Shown one piece after another: positions 18,452-28,054 of a DNA stretch of 64,000 bases. Origin of the DNA: Carboxylicivirga agarovorans (GTDB lineage Bacteria; Bacteroidota; Bacteroidia; Bacteroidales; Marinilabiliaceae); contig NZ_JBNGPA010000007.1 of the NCBI RefSeq assembly GCF_050589845.1, positions 62,001 to 126,000 of the forward strand, read 5' to 3'. The stretch's first letter is position 1. Each line of letters opens with the position of its first letter. The notes beneath the pieces are model-generated. The model was given only the letters and a program-made list of their open reading frames with translations. It was not told the DNA's origin and searched no databases. The translations under genes and the position numbers were made by a program.

Positions 18452-19234
18452 ATGAGAGCAAAACAGAGCGAAATTCCAGTGAGTAAGAAAAAGCTGGCTT
18501 TATTAATATTTGCAGCCATTGCATTTGTGATATTTGGCATATGGAAAATAATGGATCCACCAACACTTGCCAATCCATTTCTTGGCAACCTAGCACCTGT
18601 TTTTATGATAATACAAGCTTGTAAGACTATTTTTATTCTTAGTATTCTAGTGATAATGGGTAAACTTTTCGCCAAGAAGGTTGAGCTTGCTCCAGATCAA
18701 CAACAAACCATCATTCCAACAAGTAAAAGAGCTTCTATATTGGGAGTAAGTGGCTTTGGTATTTTTTCATTATTCAGTCTTGAATACATATTAACTGCCA
18801 CTTCGCACAAGCTTGCCATTTTTGGCATCCCACTGTCAATAATCTTCTACATTTGTGGCATTACCTTAATTATAATATCAGGCCCTTTTTTCATTGTATT
18901 TTTGCGCAAGTTGTTTAATAGCAAACCAGGACTAATCATAAATGGAGAGGGAATAATAGACAATACCGGATTTAGTGAATTTGGACTGGTGAAGTGGTCA
19001 GATATTGCCGAAATTAAAATAGCAACAAACTCTTTTACGAAAACCATTATATTAATAGTCAAGAATCCTGATACTTACATTGAAAGACTATCCAATCCAT
19101 TTCTAAAAGCATTAGTCAGGTTCAATAATCGCAGATACGGCTATCTGATCAGTATCGGCGAACATGCTTTAAATTGCCATACTGAGGACCTGCTGGGAGC
19201 ACTCAATGCCGCCATGAAAGACAATAAATCATAA
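18452..19234 (+). CDS. STM3941-like membrane protein
   Basis: A 260-residue membrane protein. PVSKKKLALLI near the start and KPGLIINGEGIIDNTG...GLVKWSDI near residue 165 match the pattern I associate with the STM3941 family. Members of that family are small proteins with two membrane segments and a PH-like tail, of unknown function. This one is longer: four hydrophobic segments at about 14-32, 49-67, 95-112 and 122-150 precede the tail. It therefore looks like a family member with an added or duplicated membrane part. The C-terminal 100 residues are soluble and beta-rich. It is probably the last gene of a small cluster beginning at 17007. Confidence 0.6.
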   Translation: MRAKQSEIPVSKKKLALLIFAAIAFVIFGIWKIMDPPTLANPFLGNLAPVFMIIQACKTIFILSILVIMGKLFAKKVELAPDQQQTIIPTSKRASILGVSGFGIFSLFSLEYILTATSHKLAIFGIPLSIIFYICGITLIIISGPFFIVFLRKLFNSKPGLIINGEGIIDNTGFSEFGLVKWSDIAEIKIATNSFTKTIILIVKNPDTYIERLSNPFLKALVRFNNRRYGYLISIGEHALNCHTEDLLGALNAAMKDNKS

Positions 19235-19332
19235 CTTTATCAGAACAGTCAGCAATAGTTCTTAGAGCATAACTAAGCCAGCAAATTTGCATATTCCCAA
19301 AATCAGGTGGAGCCATCTGCAAATGCATTTAT

Positions 19333-19354
19333 GCCCAACGGATGTCCGGTGGGC
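19333..19354. repeat. Short inverted repeat GCCCAACGGA-TG-TCCGGTGGGC
   Basis: Two 10-base arms with one mismatch around a TG loop. Related fragments appear near 50908 (GTCCGTTGGG) and 60624-60651 (CGGATGT flanked by CCCGG and CGGG). It may be a small dispersed intergenic palindrome family. Confidence 0.45.
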
Positions 19355-19384
19355 TCATACATATTTTCAGTTGCATATGTGACA

Positions 19385-19421
19385 TAAAAAAACCTGTCAG
19401 GATCATAGTTCCTGACAGGTT
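19385..19421 (-). terminator. Intrinsic terminator after purL
   Basis: AACCTGTCAGG (19391-19401) pairs perfectly with CCTGACAGGTT (19411-19421). On the minus strand the stem runs into seven T. It lies 38 bp past the purL stop. Confidence 0.88.
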
Positions 19422-19458
19422 TGTTATATAGTATCTACTTAACTTCGATATCACTGAA

Positions 19459-22400
19459 TTACTGCTTTGCTTCAATCCACTTGCGGGCATTAACAAATGC
19501 CTCGATCCATGGTGAAACTTCATCAGCCTTACGGTCAGCAGGATAATACCCCCATTGCCATGGGAAAATTGCACGCTCAAGGTGAGGCATCATTGCCAGG
19601 TGACGGCCATCGTTTGAGCAGATAGCTGCCGTATTGTAATCACTTCCGTTAGGATTGGCAGGGTATGATGCGTGTGCATATTTACCAACAATGTTGTATT
19701 GCTCTTCGGCATAAGGCAGTTGGTACTTACCTTCACCGTGGGCAACCCAAACACCTAACTTAGTACCTGATAATGAGCTTAACATCACTGAATCGTTCTT
19801 AGCTATCTCCATATTAAGGAAGATAGACTCAAATTTGTGTGAATTGTTATGCAACATCTTTGGCTTTTCAGCATGATCAGGATAAACCAGGCCAAGCTCA
19901 ACCATTAACTGACAACCATTACAAATACCTAAACTCAATGTGTCAGGACGTGCATAGAAGTTATCCAATGCTTTTTTAGCCGCGGGATTGTATAGGAAAG
20001 CACCGGCCCAACCTTTAGCCGAACCAAGAACATCACTATTGGAGAAACCACCCACAAACACGATCATATTCACATCTTCCAGTGTTTCTCTACCGTTGAT
20101 CAGGTCAGTCATATGAACATCTTTCACATCCATGCCAGCAAGGAACATGCTGTAAGCCATCTCACGATCGCCATTTACACCTTTCTCACGAATAATGGCA
20201 GCTTTGATGCCTGAACGCTCTTTGCGATCTAAAGCAAGATTCCACTGATCAAGTTTTCCTGTAAAGGCAGCAGGGAAGTTATAATCCAGTGCATGATTGG
20301 TATAATTATCAAAGCGTTCCTTAGCCAATGTTTCACCGCTTTGCTTGCGATCTAACAGGTATGAAGTTCTGTACCAGTCATTACGATACTTATCAATATC
20401 CAACATCAGTGTCATTCCGTTGTTTTCAATGAGCAACTCACGTCCTTCAACAGGCTGACCAAGATCCATATACTGAATACCACCAGCTTCAAGTACAGCC
20501 GCAACTGCATCCATATCTTTAACCTGAATAATAACACCAGGATTTTCGCTGAACAGCAACTTGATCAAATCCTTCTCTTCATAATCGCTCAGGTTGACCT
20601 TTGCACCAAATGACGTATTGGCAAAGTTCATTTCCAACAGTGCAGTAACCATACCACCGGCAGAAATATCATGACCGGCCAGTACCAGTCCTTTGTTTAT
20701 TAATTCCTGGATAGCGTTAAATCCGCTCTTGAAATAGTCAACATCAGTAACAGTCGGAGCTTCAGCACCCAACTTATTAACCACCTGGGCAAAAGAACTA
20801 CCACCCAGCTTCATGCTGTCAAACGACAAGTCGATATGCAGTAAATGTGTATCAGTATCTTTAACCAATACAGGCTCCACAATATTCTTAATATCATTTA
20901 CCTCACCCGCTCCTGAAATAATAACAGTTCCGGGGCTGTAAACCATATCACCATCTTTGTACTTCTGTGTCATTGACAGAGAATCTTTACCTGTTGGGAT
21001 ATTGATACCCAATTCACAGCTAAATTCACTCACCGCTTCGACAGCCCTGTACAAACGGCTATCTTCTCCTTTATTTTTACAAGGCCACATCCAGTTGGCA
21101 CTTAACGACACACCTTTTAAACCGTGTGTAAGCGGTGCCCATACCAGGTTGGTTAATGCCTCAGCAACTGAAACAACCGCACCGGCAGCCGGATCAACAA
21201 GACCTATTGCAGGTGCATGACCAATAGATGTAGCAATACCTTTTTCGCCTTTGTAGTCAATGGCGCAAGCTCCAAGGTTATTTAACGGCAATTGCAACTC
21301 ACCGGCACATTGCTGCTTGGCAACCTTTCCTGTAACCGAACGGTCAACTTTGTTTGTTAACCAGTCTTTACATGCTACCGCCTCCAATTGAAGCACATCA
21401 CTGATGTATTTTTCTATCTCCGTTGTTTCATACTCTACCGCGGCAAATTTATCATCCGCTGTCTCATCGTTCATGATGGTTTTTGGCGGATTACCGAACA
21501 TATCGGCCAGCTGCCAGTCAATAGGAGCATTTCCCTTATCATCTTCAAACTTAAAGTGCATATCGCCTGTGGTCTCTCCCACTTCGTAGAAAGGAGCGCG
21601 CTCACGGGCTGCAATATTCTTCAGGTTCTCAATATCCTTATCTTTCAATACCAGCCCCATTCGCTCCTGCGACTCGTTACCTGCAATTTCTTTTGAAGAA
21701 AGAGTCGGGTCACCAACAGGTAATTTATCCAGGTGAATGGTTCCTCCAGTTGTTTCCACCAATTCAGACAAGCAGTTTAGGTGTCCACCTGCACCATGGT
21801 CATGAATAGAAACGATTGGGTTTTCATCTGACTCTGCCAAAGCACGGATGGCATTCATAGCGCGCTTCTGCATCTCAGGATTCGAACGCTGCACCGCATT
21901 AAGCTCAATAGAGTTATCATACTCACCTGTTGCTACCGATGAAACGGCTCCGCCACCCATACCGATGCGATAGTTGTCACCTCCAAGGATTACCACCTTA
22001 TCGCCTTTTTCAGGATCGGCCTTAATGGCATGCTCTTTACGGCCAAAACCAATACCTCCGGCCAACATGATCACTTTATCGAATGCAAACTTCTTTTGGT
22101 TTTCAAAGTGTTCGAATGTCAATACCGAACCACAGATCATAGGCTGACCAAACTTATTACCAAAGTCTGATGCACCATTGGAAGCTTTGATCAAAATCTC
22201 CTCAGGAGTCTGGTACAACCAGTCACGTTCAGGAACATTCTCTTCCCAGCTTCTTCCCTCTTCACTGCGAGAATATGAGGTCATATACACAGCTGTTCCC
22301 GCCAGTGGCAATGACCCCTGACCACCTGCCAGACGGTCGCGGATCTCACCTCCACTACCTGTTGCAGCACCGTTAAATGGCTCTACCGTAGTTGGGAAGT

Positions 22401-23148
22401 TATGTGTTTCTGCCTTTAACGATAGAACGGTGTCAATTTCTTTTGTCTCAAAGAAATCTGCTGTATCCTGACGGCCTGGTGCAAACTGCATGGCTTTAGG
22501 ACCTTCAACAAAAGCAACGTTATCTTTATAGGCTGAAACAATATAGTTAGGATTCGTCTCCGATGTTCTTTTAATTAATTTGAACAGTGAGCTTTCCTTT
22601 TCTTCTCCATCGATAATAAATATCCCGTTGAAAATTTTGTGACGGCAGTGTTCCGAGTTCACCTGTGAAAAACCAAACACTTCGCTATCGGTTAACTTTC
22701 GGCCCAGTCGTTCACTAAGCTCATCCAGATATTTAATTTCCTCTTCACTCAAGGCCAATCCTTCCTGCGCATTGTATGCAGCAATATCCTCAATGTGAAC
22801 AATTGGTTCAGGCTCTTTGTCAATGGTAAAAATAGAACCATCCAATCCTTTGTACATTGCCTGAAGCATTGGGTCGAATTCTGCCTCTTCTGAATCGACT
22901 TCAAAGAATTCTTCCACGCGAGTAATACCATCGATACCCATATTTTGGGTAATCTCAACAGCATTGGTACTCCACGGAGTGATCATTTCCTTACGTGGAC
23001 CAACAAAAAAGCCTTCTAAAGTTTTACTTTCAGAAAGCTTTGCCCCACTAAATAGCCATTCCAATTTACTGATATTATCAGCTGAAAGTTCGGCTTGCGT
23101 TCCTACCGCAATAATTTGCCTTGAATTTCCCTCGAAAAACAGAACCAT
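19459..23148 (-). CDS. purL: Phosphoribosylformylglycinamidine synthase (single-chain PurL)
   Basis: A 1229-residue large-type FGAM synthase. It converts FGAR + ATP + glutamine to FGAM, the fourth step of purine synthesis. The order is an N-terminal PurS-like part and linker, then two AIRS-type ATP-binding halves (for example AETHNFPT, NGAATGSGGEIRD and GGxG loops). The C-terminal class I glutamine amidotransferase has its nucleophile Cys in GICNGCQLMVELG and the HGEGKY segment. Length matches the single-chain form of proteobacteria and Bacteroidota. I chose the ATG at 23148 (MVLFFEGNS). The in-frame ATG at 23187 falls inside the probable -7 box and would add a low-quality leader. It appears monocistronic, with its own promoter and terminator. 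Confidence 0.96.
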   Translation of the reverse strand: MVLFFEGNSRQIIAVGTQAELSADNISKLEWLFSGAKLSESKTLEGFFVGPRKEMITPWSTNAVEITQNMGIDGITRVEEFFEVDSEEAEFDPMLQAMYKGLDGSIFTIDKEPEPIVHIEDIAAYNAQEGLALSEEEIKYLDELSERLGRKLTDSEVFGFSQVNSEHCRHKIFNGIFIIDGEEKESSLFKLIKRTSETNPNYIVSAYKDNVAFVEGPKAMQFAPGRQDTADFFETKEIDTVLSLKAETHNFPTTVEPFNGAATGSGGEIRDRLAGGQGSLPLAGTAVYMTSYSRSEEGRSWEENVPERDWLYQTPEEILIKASNGASDFGNKFGQPMICGSVLTFEHFENQKKFAFDKVIMLAGGIGFGRKEHAIKADPEKGDKVVILGGDNYRIGMGGGAVSSVATGEYDNSIELNAVQRSNPEMQKRAMNAIRALAESDENPIVSIHDHGAGGHLNCLSELVETTGGTIHLDKLPVGDPTLSSKEIAGNESQERMGLVLKDKDIENLKNIAARERAPFYEVGETTGDMHFKFEDDKGNAPIDWQLADMFGNPPKTIMNDETADDKFAAVEYETTEIEKYISDVLQLEAVACKDWLTNKVDRSVTGKVAKQQCAGELQLPLNNLGACAIDYKGEKGIATSIGHAPAIGLVDPAAGAVVSVAEALTNLVWAPLTHGLKGVSLSANWMWPCKNKGEDSRLYRAVEAVSEFSCELGINIPTGKDSLSMTQKYKDGDMVYSPGTVIISGAGEVNDIKNIVEPVLVKDTDTHLLHIDLSFDSMKLGGSSFAQVVNKLGAEAPTVTDVDYFKSGFNAIQELINKGLVLAGHDISAGGMVTALLEMNFANTSFGAKVNLSDYEEKDLIKLLFSENPGVIIQVKDMDAVAAVLEAGGIQYMDLGQPVEGRELLIENNGMTLMLDIDKYRNDWYRTSYLLDRKQSGETLAKERFDNYTNHALDYNFPAAFTGKLDQWNLALDRKERSGIKAAIIREKGVNGDREMAYSMFLAGMDVKDVHMTDLINGRETLEDVNMIVFVGGFSNSDVLGSAKGWAGAFLYNPAAKKALDNFYARPDTLSLGICNGCQLMVELGLVYPDHAEKPKMLHNNSHKFESIFLNMEIAKNDSVMLSSLSGTKLGVWVAHGEGKYQLPYAEEQYNIVGKYAHASYPANPNGSDYNTAAICSNDGRHLAMMPHLERAIFPWQWGYYPADRKADEVSPWIEAFVNARKWIEAKQ

Positions 23149-23184
23149 GAATGAATGTTTTGAATTTGTTTTTTTATTGAGCTG

Positions 23185-23192
23185 CAAATTTA
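23185..23192 (-). promoter_or_regulatory. Probable -7 box of purL
   Basis: TAAATTTG on the minus strand fits TAnnTTTG and lies 37 bp before the chosen purL start. No well-spaced TTG was seen at -33. No recognisable riboswitch sequence lies between it and the start codon. Confidence 0.45.
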
Positions 23193-23259
23193 ATAATAGT
23201 TCGGTAGTTTTTGTGCAGTTGTAAGCGCTTAATTGAATAACTTTTAAACAAATTGTTGA

Positions 23260-23386
23260 AAAAAAATAAAGAGGTCATTCGTAAGAATAACCTCTTCTCT
23301 CTAAAACCAAAAAACTACCTGCGCTTATTTAAGTATCCTTTCGGATAAAGTAGCCAGAATAATTGGGTATATTTTACAATATTCCA
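23260..23386 (-). ncRNA. Candidate small RNA between galM and purL
   Basis: On the minus strand TTG (23418-23420), a 19-bp spacer and TAGTTTTA (23391-23398) give a near-consensus promoter. About 125 bases later, AAGAGGTTATTC (23296-23285) pairs with GAATGACCTCTT (23280-23269) around a 4-base loop. TTTATTTTTTTT follows, a strong intrinsic terminator. Between them is TATCC-GAAA-GGATA, enclosed by CTAC...GTAG. No open frame is present. The unit ends before the purL promoter, so an independent small RNA is more likely than a purL leader. Confidence 0.5.
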
Positions 23387-23457
23387 GCTATAAAACTACT
23401 ACTTTTTCAATTGCCTACAATAAAAAAGTAATAAAATGTTAAAATTAACTTTTTTAC

Positions 23458-23465
23458 TATTTTTG
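23458..23465 (+). promoter_or_regulatory. Probable -7 box of galM
   Basis: TATTTTTG matches TAnnTTTG, 25 bp before the galM start. No good TTG at -33 was found. Confidence 0.4.
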
Positions 23466-23490
23466 CTTATTATAATCCACAAGCACCACT

Positions 23491-24549
23491 ATGATAATTA
23501 ACGAAAAAACACAGTATGTACCCGCCCTTGACAAGGAAGTTAAGATTATAACACTTCAAAACAGAAAACACACGCAGGTTACTATAACCAACTATGGCGG
23601 AATAATCATGAGCATCAAAACCCCTGACCGCCGAGGTAACTTCGCGGAAATTGCACTGGGATTCGATGATGTTGAGTCTTACCTCAAAGAGGCCTATATT
23701 AATAATTGCCCATACTTTGGCGCAGCTGTAGGTCGCTATGCTAACCGTATTAAGAATGGTGAATTTAACATTGACGGAACAAGCTACAAGCTGAATAAAA
23801 ACAACGGCCCCAATTCTCTTCATGGTGGCCCCAATGGTTTTCACCGGAAAATATGGGAGATAGAAACCTTTAAGGAACCTAAAAGAACAGGTGTTATTTT
23901 AAAATTGACATCAGATGATATGGAAGAAGGTTTCCCTGGAAAAGTTGATATTAAACTCACTTACACTTTAACCTTCGATAATGAACTGGTAATAGATTAT
24001 GAGGCAATAACAGACAAAACGACTGTTATCAACCTGACTAATCATTCCTATTTTAATTTATCAAGCATGCAAAGCAATGTATTGGATCACATGATGGTGC
24101 TTTATGCCGATAAATTCACGCCTAAAGATGAAAACGACATACCAACGGGCGAAATAATAGCAGTTAACGATTCACCAATGGATTTTCTACTGCCCCGAAA
24201 AATAGGTGAAAGAATAAATGATGTTGACGGACGCGGATATGATCACAACTTTGTCATTAACGGACACGAAGGTGATTTGAACATTGGCGCACGCCTGGTG
24301 GATGAAAGTACCGGACGCAGTTTAGAGTTCTATACAACTGAACCAGGATTCCAGGTGTACACCGGCAACTATCTGGATGGCAGCTTTGAAAGGGACGACA
24401 TTCCATTTAAAGAAAATTATGGCGTTTGCTTTGAGGCACAAAAATTCCCTGACTCGCCAAACCAGACACACTTCCCAAGTCCACTACTCAAACCTGGTGA
24501 AAAATACCAGCAAACAACAGTTTATAAATTCGGGATAGCCGACATTTAG
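23491..24549 (+). CDS. galM: Aldose 1-epimerase (galactose mutarotase)
   Basis: A 352-residue galactose mutarotase, which interconverts alpha and beta anomers of hexoses. The family motifs appear in order: NSLHGGPNGFHRKIWE (about residue 108, substrate-binding His), NLTNHSYFNL (about 184, catalytic His), GYDHNFVI (about 249), VYTGNYLDG (about 288), and CFEAQKFPDSPNQ (about 311), which carries the general-base Glu. No signal peptide is visible, so it is probably cytoplasmic. It is divergent from purL and followed by a hairpin at 24557-24586, so it is likely transcribed alone. Confidence 0.95.
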   Translation: MIINEKTQYVPALDKEVKIITLQNRKHTQVTITNYGGIIMSIKTPDRRGNFAEIALGFDDVESYLKEAYINNCPYFGAAVGRYANRIKNGEFNIDGTSYKLNKNNGPNSLHGGPNGFHRKIWEIETFKEPKRTGVILKLTSDDMEEGFPGKVDIKLTYTLTFDNELVIDYEAITDKTTVINLTNHSYFNLSSMQSNVLDHMMVLYADKFTPKDENDIPTGEIIAVNDSPMDFLLPRKIGERINDVDGRGYDHNFVINGHEGDLNIGARLVDESTGRSLEFYTTEPGFQVYTGNYLDGSFERDDIPFKENYGVCFEAQKFPDSPNQTHFPSPLLKPGEKYQQTTVYKFGIADI

Positions 24550-24556
24550 ATACAAC

Positions 24557-24586
24557 AAGGGCGTTACTCAATTGAATAACGCCCTT
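24557..24586. terminator. Hairpin between convergent galM and TPR gene
   Basis: AAGGGCGTTA (24557-24566) pairs with TAACGCCCTT (24577-24586). There is no clean T tract on either side. Its place between two gene ends suggests a two-way transcription stop. Confidence 0.55.
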
Positions 24587-24603
24587 GATTCAAACATCAC
24601 TAC

Positions 24604-25944
24604 CTAGCGATACCTTACTGTTGTTTTTTCATTTATCCATGAACCAACAAGATACATATCTCCTTCTTGTATTCCATGGAAAAATCCTGTTTCCTTATCT
24701 GGTAAATATTGTGAATACAAATTGATTTGCTTATCTGCCTCCTGCTGACATTCAGGATCAACAGCTTTTGCTTTTTTAAACTGATCGATAGCTACCCAAT
24801 AGACAGCCTGGTGTTCAAAGTCACTGTCTCCATATTTGGCACTCTCCTGTGCATAAATATTTCCAATCAAAATATGTGGCTTACCCCAGCCTTCTTTCTT
24901 CTGCAACGCATTTTTAGCATATTTTCTGGCTTCCGGACTGTTCTTGTAATGAGAGAATGTAACAACTGCCAGTTCGTAAAAACACTTTGCCTGCAAATCC
25001 TGATCATCGGCCTGACTAATGGTTTTTAAATAATATTCCTTCGCTTTATCAAACTGATTTTGCTTAATAAAAAACTTGGCCAGCAGGTACGATGCTTCAG
25101 CATTGGGGTTCAGTTTATAATTCTGTTCAGCTGCCTTTGCATACAATTCACTGTCTGTACATTCAAATGCTACCATTAGCTTAAGGAAGCGACTTAATGC
25201 CTCCGGGTCGTCCTGTACACTTAAAAATTTATCAGCTAATGCACTTTCAAGGGCTACACAATCATCAAATCCGCTTTGCGTAACAATCTCCACACACGAC
25301 GCACTTGCTTTGTTAAGCATTGCAACCCGTTTAGGGTTCTTTTGCTTGGAGATATGAGCTGCCAATACTTCATCAACACTCATATATACATTCAATACGT
25401 CTTGAGGAATTTTCTCTCCTTGTTTCATAAGGGCATTGGTTGCCTGCAACCAATTTACTGCTACCATAGGTTCCATTTTCGTACCAAGTCCATTATGTGA
25501 TATTTCAAAACACGTTATGGCCTCCTTTAATGCTTCGGCATCTGAACGGCGATAGGTAACGATATCAAGCCCTTTGCGCCCGAGCACCCATGCCTCGGGG
25601 TACTTTGGATGATCACCAAAATACTTTATTCTTTGATCATAGATCAATAACAGCGTATCTACCAAACCTTGCTTTCTAAAAGCATCTTTTTCCTTTTTGA
25701 TATAGTGCTTATATATCTCAACGCCATCAGCATAAAGCCTGATAGTCACATCGGGGCATTGATCAAACATAACACGCCAGGCTTCAATGGAATAATCATA
25801 CATCTTCTTCTTGAGAGCTTCCTTGTATAATGAATAGTTTTTCAGGCACTCAACACTATCCATCTGCTGTTCCTGGGCATTGGTATACGACGATCCGGCT
25901 ATTATCCCAACTAATAGCAAAATCATTAATGCATGTCTCTTCAT
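24604..25944 (-). CDS. Periplasmic tetratricopeptide-repeat protein
   Basis: A 446-residue exported protein. From the ATG at 25944 it starts MKRHALMILLLVGIIAG and ends its signal peptide at TNAQ. The in-frame frame extends to 26040, but that would bury the signal peptide, so I reject the longer start. The rest is helical with TPR-like units, clearest at about residues 295-400 (AEASYLLAKFFIKQNQFDKAKEYY, AKCFYELAVVTF, ARKYAKNAL, WGKPHILIGNIY). Such proteins are scaffolds; the partner is unknown. It is divergent from the acyl-CoA ligase gene and convergent with galM. No lipobox is visible. Confidence 0.8.
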   Translation of the reverse strand: MKRHALMILLLVGIIAGSSYTNAQEQQMDSVECLKNYSLYKEALKKKMYDYSIEAWRVMFDQCPDVTIRLYADGVEIYKHYIKKEKDAFRKQGLVDTLLLIYDQRIKYFGDHPKYPEAWVLGRKGLDIVTYRRSDAEALKEAITCFEISHNGLGTKMEPMVAVNWLQATNALMKQGEKIPQDVLNVYMSVDEVLAAHISKQKNPKRVAMLNKASASCVEIVTQSGFDDCVALESALADKFLSVQDDPEALSRFLKLMVAFECTDSELYAKAAEQNYKLNPNAEASYLLAKFFIKQNQFDKAKEYYLKTISQADDQDLQAKCFYELAVVTFSHYKNSPEARKYAKNALQKKEGWGKPHILIGNIYAQESAKYGDSDFEHQAVYWVAIDQFKKAKAVDPECQQEADKQINLYSQYLPDKETGFFHGIQEGDMYLVGSWINEKTTVRYR

Positions 25945-26140
25945 GGTCATTAGGTTTAACTTAATTAATGTATTAGGACAAATATCAACTACCTTGCCAC
26001 AAAACCCTAAATACTCTGTTTCAGAACCTTTTGAGATCAACAGGCTTTTTTACCTGTTCGGATTTACACACCACATGGGCGAAAACGAACACCCTCTTGT
26101 CATTTTTTTGCACTATATTAGTTTGGAAAATCGCATCATC

Positions 26141-28054
26141 ATGAAAAGTTTAATTGATTTTTTTGAAGATAGTGTCAAAAACTATCCTGATAATACATTG
26201 ATATGGGAAAAAGAGAAAGACTCTTTTCAATCATACACCTACAACCAGATTAAAGACGAGGTTCATTTATTTGCAAACGGTCTTCTGGCATTAAATATTC
26301 AAATGAGTGACAGGGTTGCCCTCTTATCTGAAGGAAGGCGTTTATGGCTGGTAAGCGAGTTGGCAATTCTTCATATCGGAGCTATTAACGTTCCTTTATC
26401 AACCAAACTTGAAGCTGACAATGATCTGATATTCCGACTCAATCATTCGGAAGCCGAAACTATTATTGTTTCTAAAAATCAGCTTGAAAAGATTCGTACG
26501 GTCAAAGATGAGTTGAAGCACTTAAAGCAAATCGTCATTTTAGATGAAAGCGCGCCTTTACAGGATAATGAATATGCCATTGGCATGTTCTACGAGTCTG
26601 CCAAAGAACATCAGAGTCACCAACCTGAAAAGTTAGATAGCTGCATAAAACAAGTGACACCACATACACATGCCAACATTTGTTATACTTCAGGTACAAC
26701 AGCCGATCCAAAAGGAATAATTCTATCACATCGCAACTATACAGCTAATGTTGAGCAGGCCTTTAGCTATATTAATATTCCACAGCATTACAAAACCTTA
26801 GTGGTCTTGCCCTGGGATCATGCCTTTGCACACACAGCATCACTGTATTCGTTTATGCACAAGGGAGCCTCAGTGGCCTCTGTACAGATTGGACGCAATC
26901 AGCATGAAACGCTTAAGAATTTTGTGACCAATATGCAGGAGATCAAACCCGAAATACTAATGAGCGTGCCTGCATTGGCCAAGAATTTTAAAAAGAACAT
27001 TGAGAAAGCCATTGAGAGCAAAGGTGCAACGGCGAAAAAAATATTCACATCGGGCTTAAACTTTGCCTACTGGTATAATGGCGATGGGCAAAATGCCGGT
27101 AAAGGCTTGAAAAAACTAAGTTACCCGATCTACGCTTTTTATAAGAGCATTTTATTCAATAAAATAAAAGAGCGCTTTGGCGGAAACCTGCAATACTTCA
27201 TTGGAGGTGGGGCCTTGTTAGACATTGAGCTACAACGTTTCTTCTATGCCATTGGCATACCCATGTACCAGGGCTATGGATTAAGTGAGGCCTCTCCTAT
27301 TATTTCGGCCAACACTCCTAAATACCATAAACTTGGCTCTTCTGGAAAAGTAGTTAACCAGCTTGAGATAAAAATATGTGACAGCGACGGCAATGAAGTT
27401 CCTATTGGTGAAAAAGGCGAAATAGTCATTAAAGGCGAAAATGTGATGCAGGGATACTGGCGTAACGATGAAGCAACAAAAGAAACAATTAAAGATAATT
27501 GGTTGTACACAGGTGACCTTGGCTATCTTGACAAAGGCAATTACTTATATGTACTGGGCCGATTTAAAAGTTTATTAATAGGGGCTGATGGTGAAAAATA
27601 CAGTCCTGAAGGCATTGAAGAAGCAATAATTGATCACTGCACCCTGATCGACCAGTTTATTTTACACAACAACCAAAATCCTTTCACAAGTGGACTTATT
27701 GTTCCTAACAAGGAAAAAATAAAGCTATACCTTAAATCATCAAATCAGTCAGCGGAAAGCGATGAAGCCATGCTTGATATACTTAAGCAGATTCAGGCGG
27801 AGATCGATCACATCAAAGCAGAAAGCAAGGAAAGCTTTAACTTTCCTGCAAGATGGCTACCAAGCACCTTAGTTGTTTTAAAAGAAAGCTTTACTGAGCA
27901 AAACAAACTACTTAACAGTACCATGAAAGTAGTGCGACCAAAGGTAGAAGAGTATTTTTCAAAAGAGATAGACTATCTTTACACCCCGCAAGCTAAAAGC
28001 TTCACATCTGAAACCAACATTAACAATTTAAGGACATTTTTAGAGAATGAATAA
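26141..28054 (+). CDS. AMP-dependent acyl-CoA synthetase/ligase
   Basis: A 637-residue AMP-forming ligase, a second FadD-type enzyme in this window. Motifs are YTSGTTADPKGIILSH (P-loop, about residue 186), YQGYGLSEASPI (about 375), LYTGDLGYLD (about 455) and VLGRFKSLLIGADGEKYSPEGIE (about 470, hinge and lid). The reaction is acid + ATP + CoA to acyl-CoA. I start it at the ATG at 26141 (MKSLIDFFEDS). The open frame reaches back to 25880, but those codons overlap the divergent TPR gene start and look non-coding. Its stop overlaps the cutC start by 8 bp, so the two are co-translated. Confidence 0.88.
   Translation: MKSLIDFFEDSVKNYPDNTLIWEKEKDSFQSYTYNQIKDEVHLFANGLLALNIQMSDRVALLSEGRRLWLVSELAILHIGAINVPLSTKLEADNDLIFRLNHSEAETIIVSKNQLEKIRTVKDELKHLKQIVILDESAPLQDNEYAIGMFYESAKEHQSHQPEKLDSCIKQVTPHTHANICYTSGTTADPKGIILSHRNYTANVEQAFSYINIPQHYKTLVVLPWDHAFAHTASLYSFMHKGASVASVQIGRNQHETLKNFVTNMQEIKPEILMSVPALAKNFKKNIEKAIESKGATAKKIFTSGLNFAYWYNGDGQNAGKGLKKLSYPIYAFYKSILFNKIKERFGGNLQYFIGGGALLDIELQRFFYAIGIPMYQGYGLSEASPIISANTPKYHKLGSSGKVVNQLEIKICDSDGNEVPIGEKGEIVIKGENVMQGYWRNDEATKETIKDNWLYTGDLGYLDKGNYLYVLGRFKSLLIGADGEKYSPEGIEEAIIDHCTLIDQFILHNNQNPFTSGLIVPNKEKIKLYLKSSNQSAESDEAMLDILKQIQAEIDHIKAESKESFNFPARWLPSTLVVLKESFTEQNKLLNSTMKVVRPKVEEYFSKEIDYLYTPQAKSFTSETNINNLRTFLENE

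Noticed and set aside
23149..23187. Longer purL start giving MQLNKKTNS
   Set aside because: The ATG lies within a good -7 box, and the shorter MVLFFEGNS start resembles known PurL.
23149..23490. A purine riboswitch before purL
   Set aside because: No conserved purine-aptamer core was recognised, and the terminator precedes the likely purL promoter.
25880..26140. N-terminal extension of the second acyl-CoA ligase
   Set aside because: Overlaps the divergent TPR gene start and adds no domain. The ATG at 26141 gives the normal family start.
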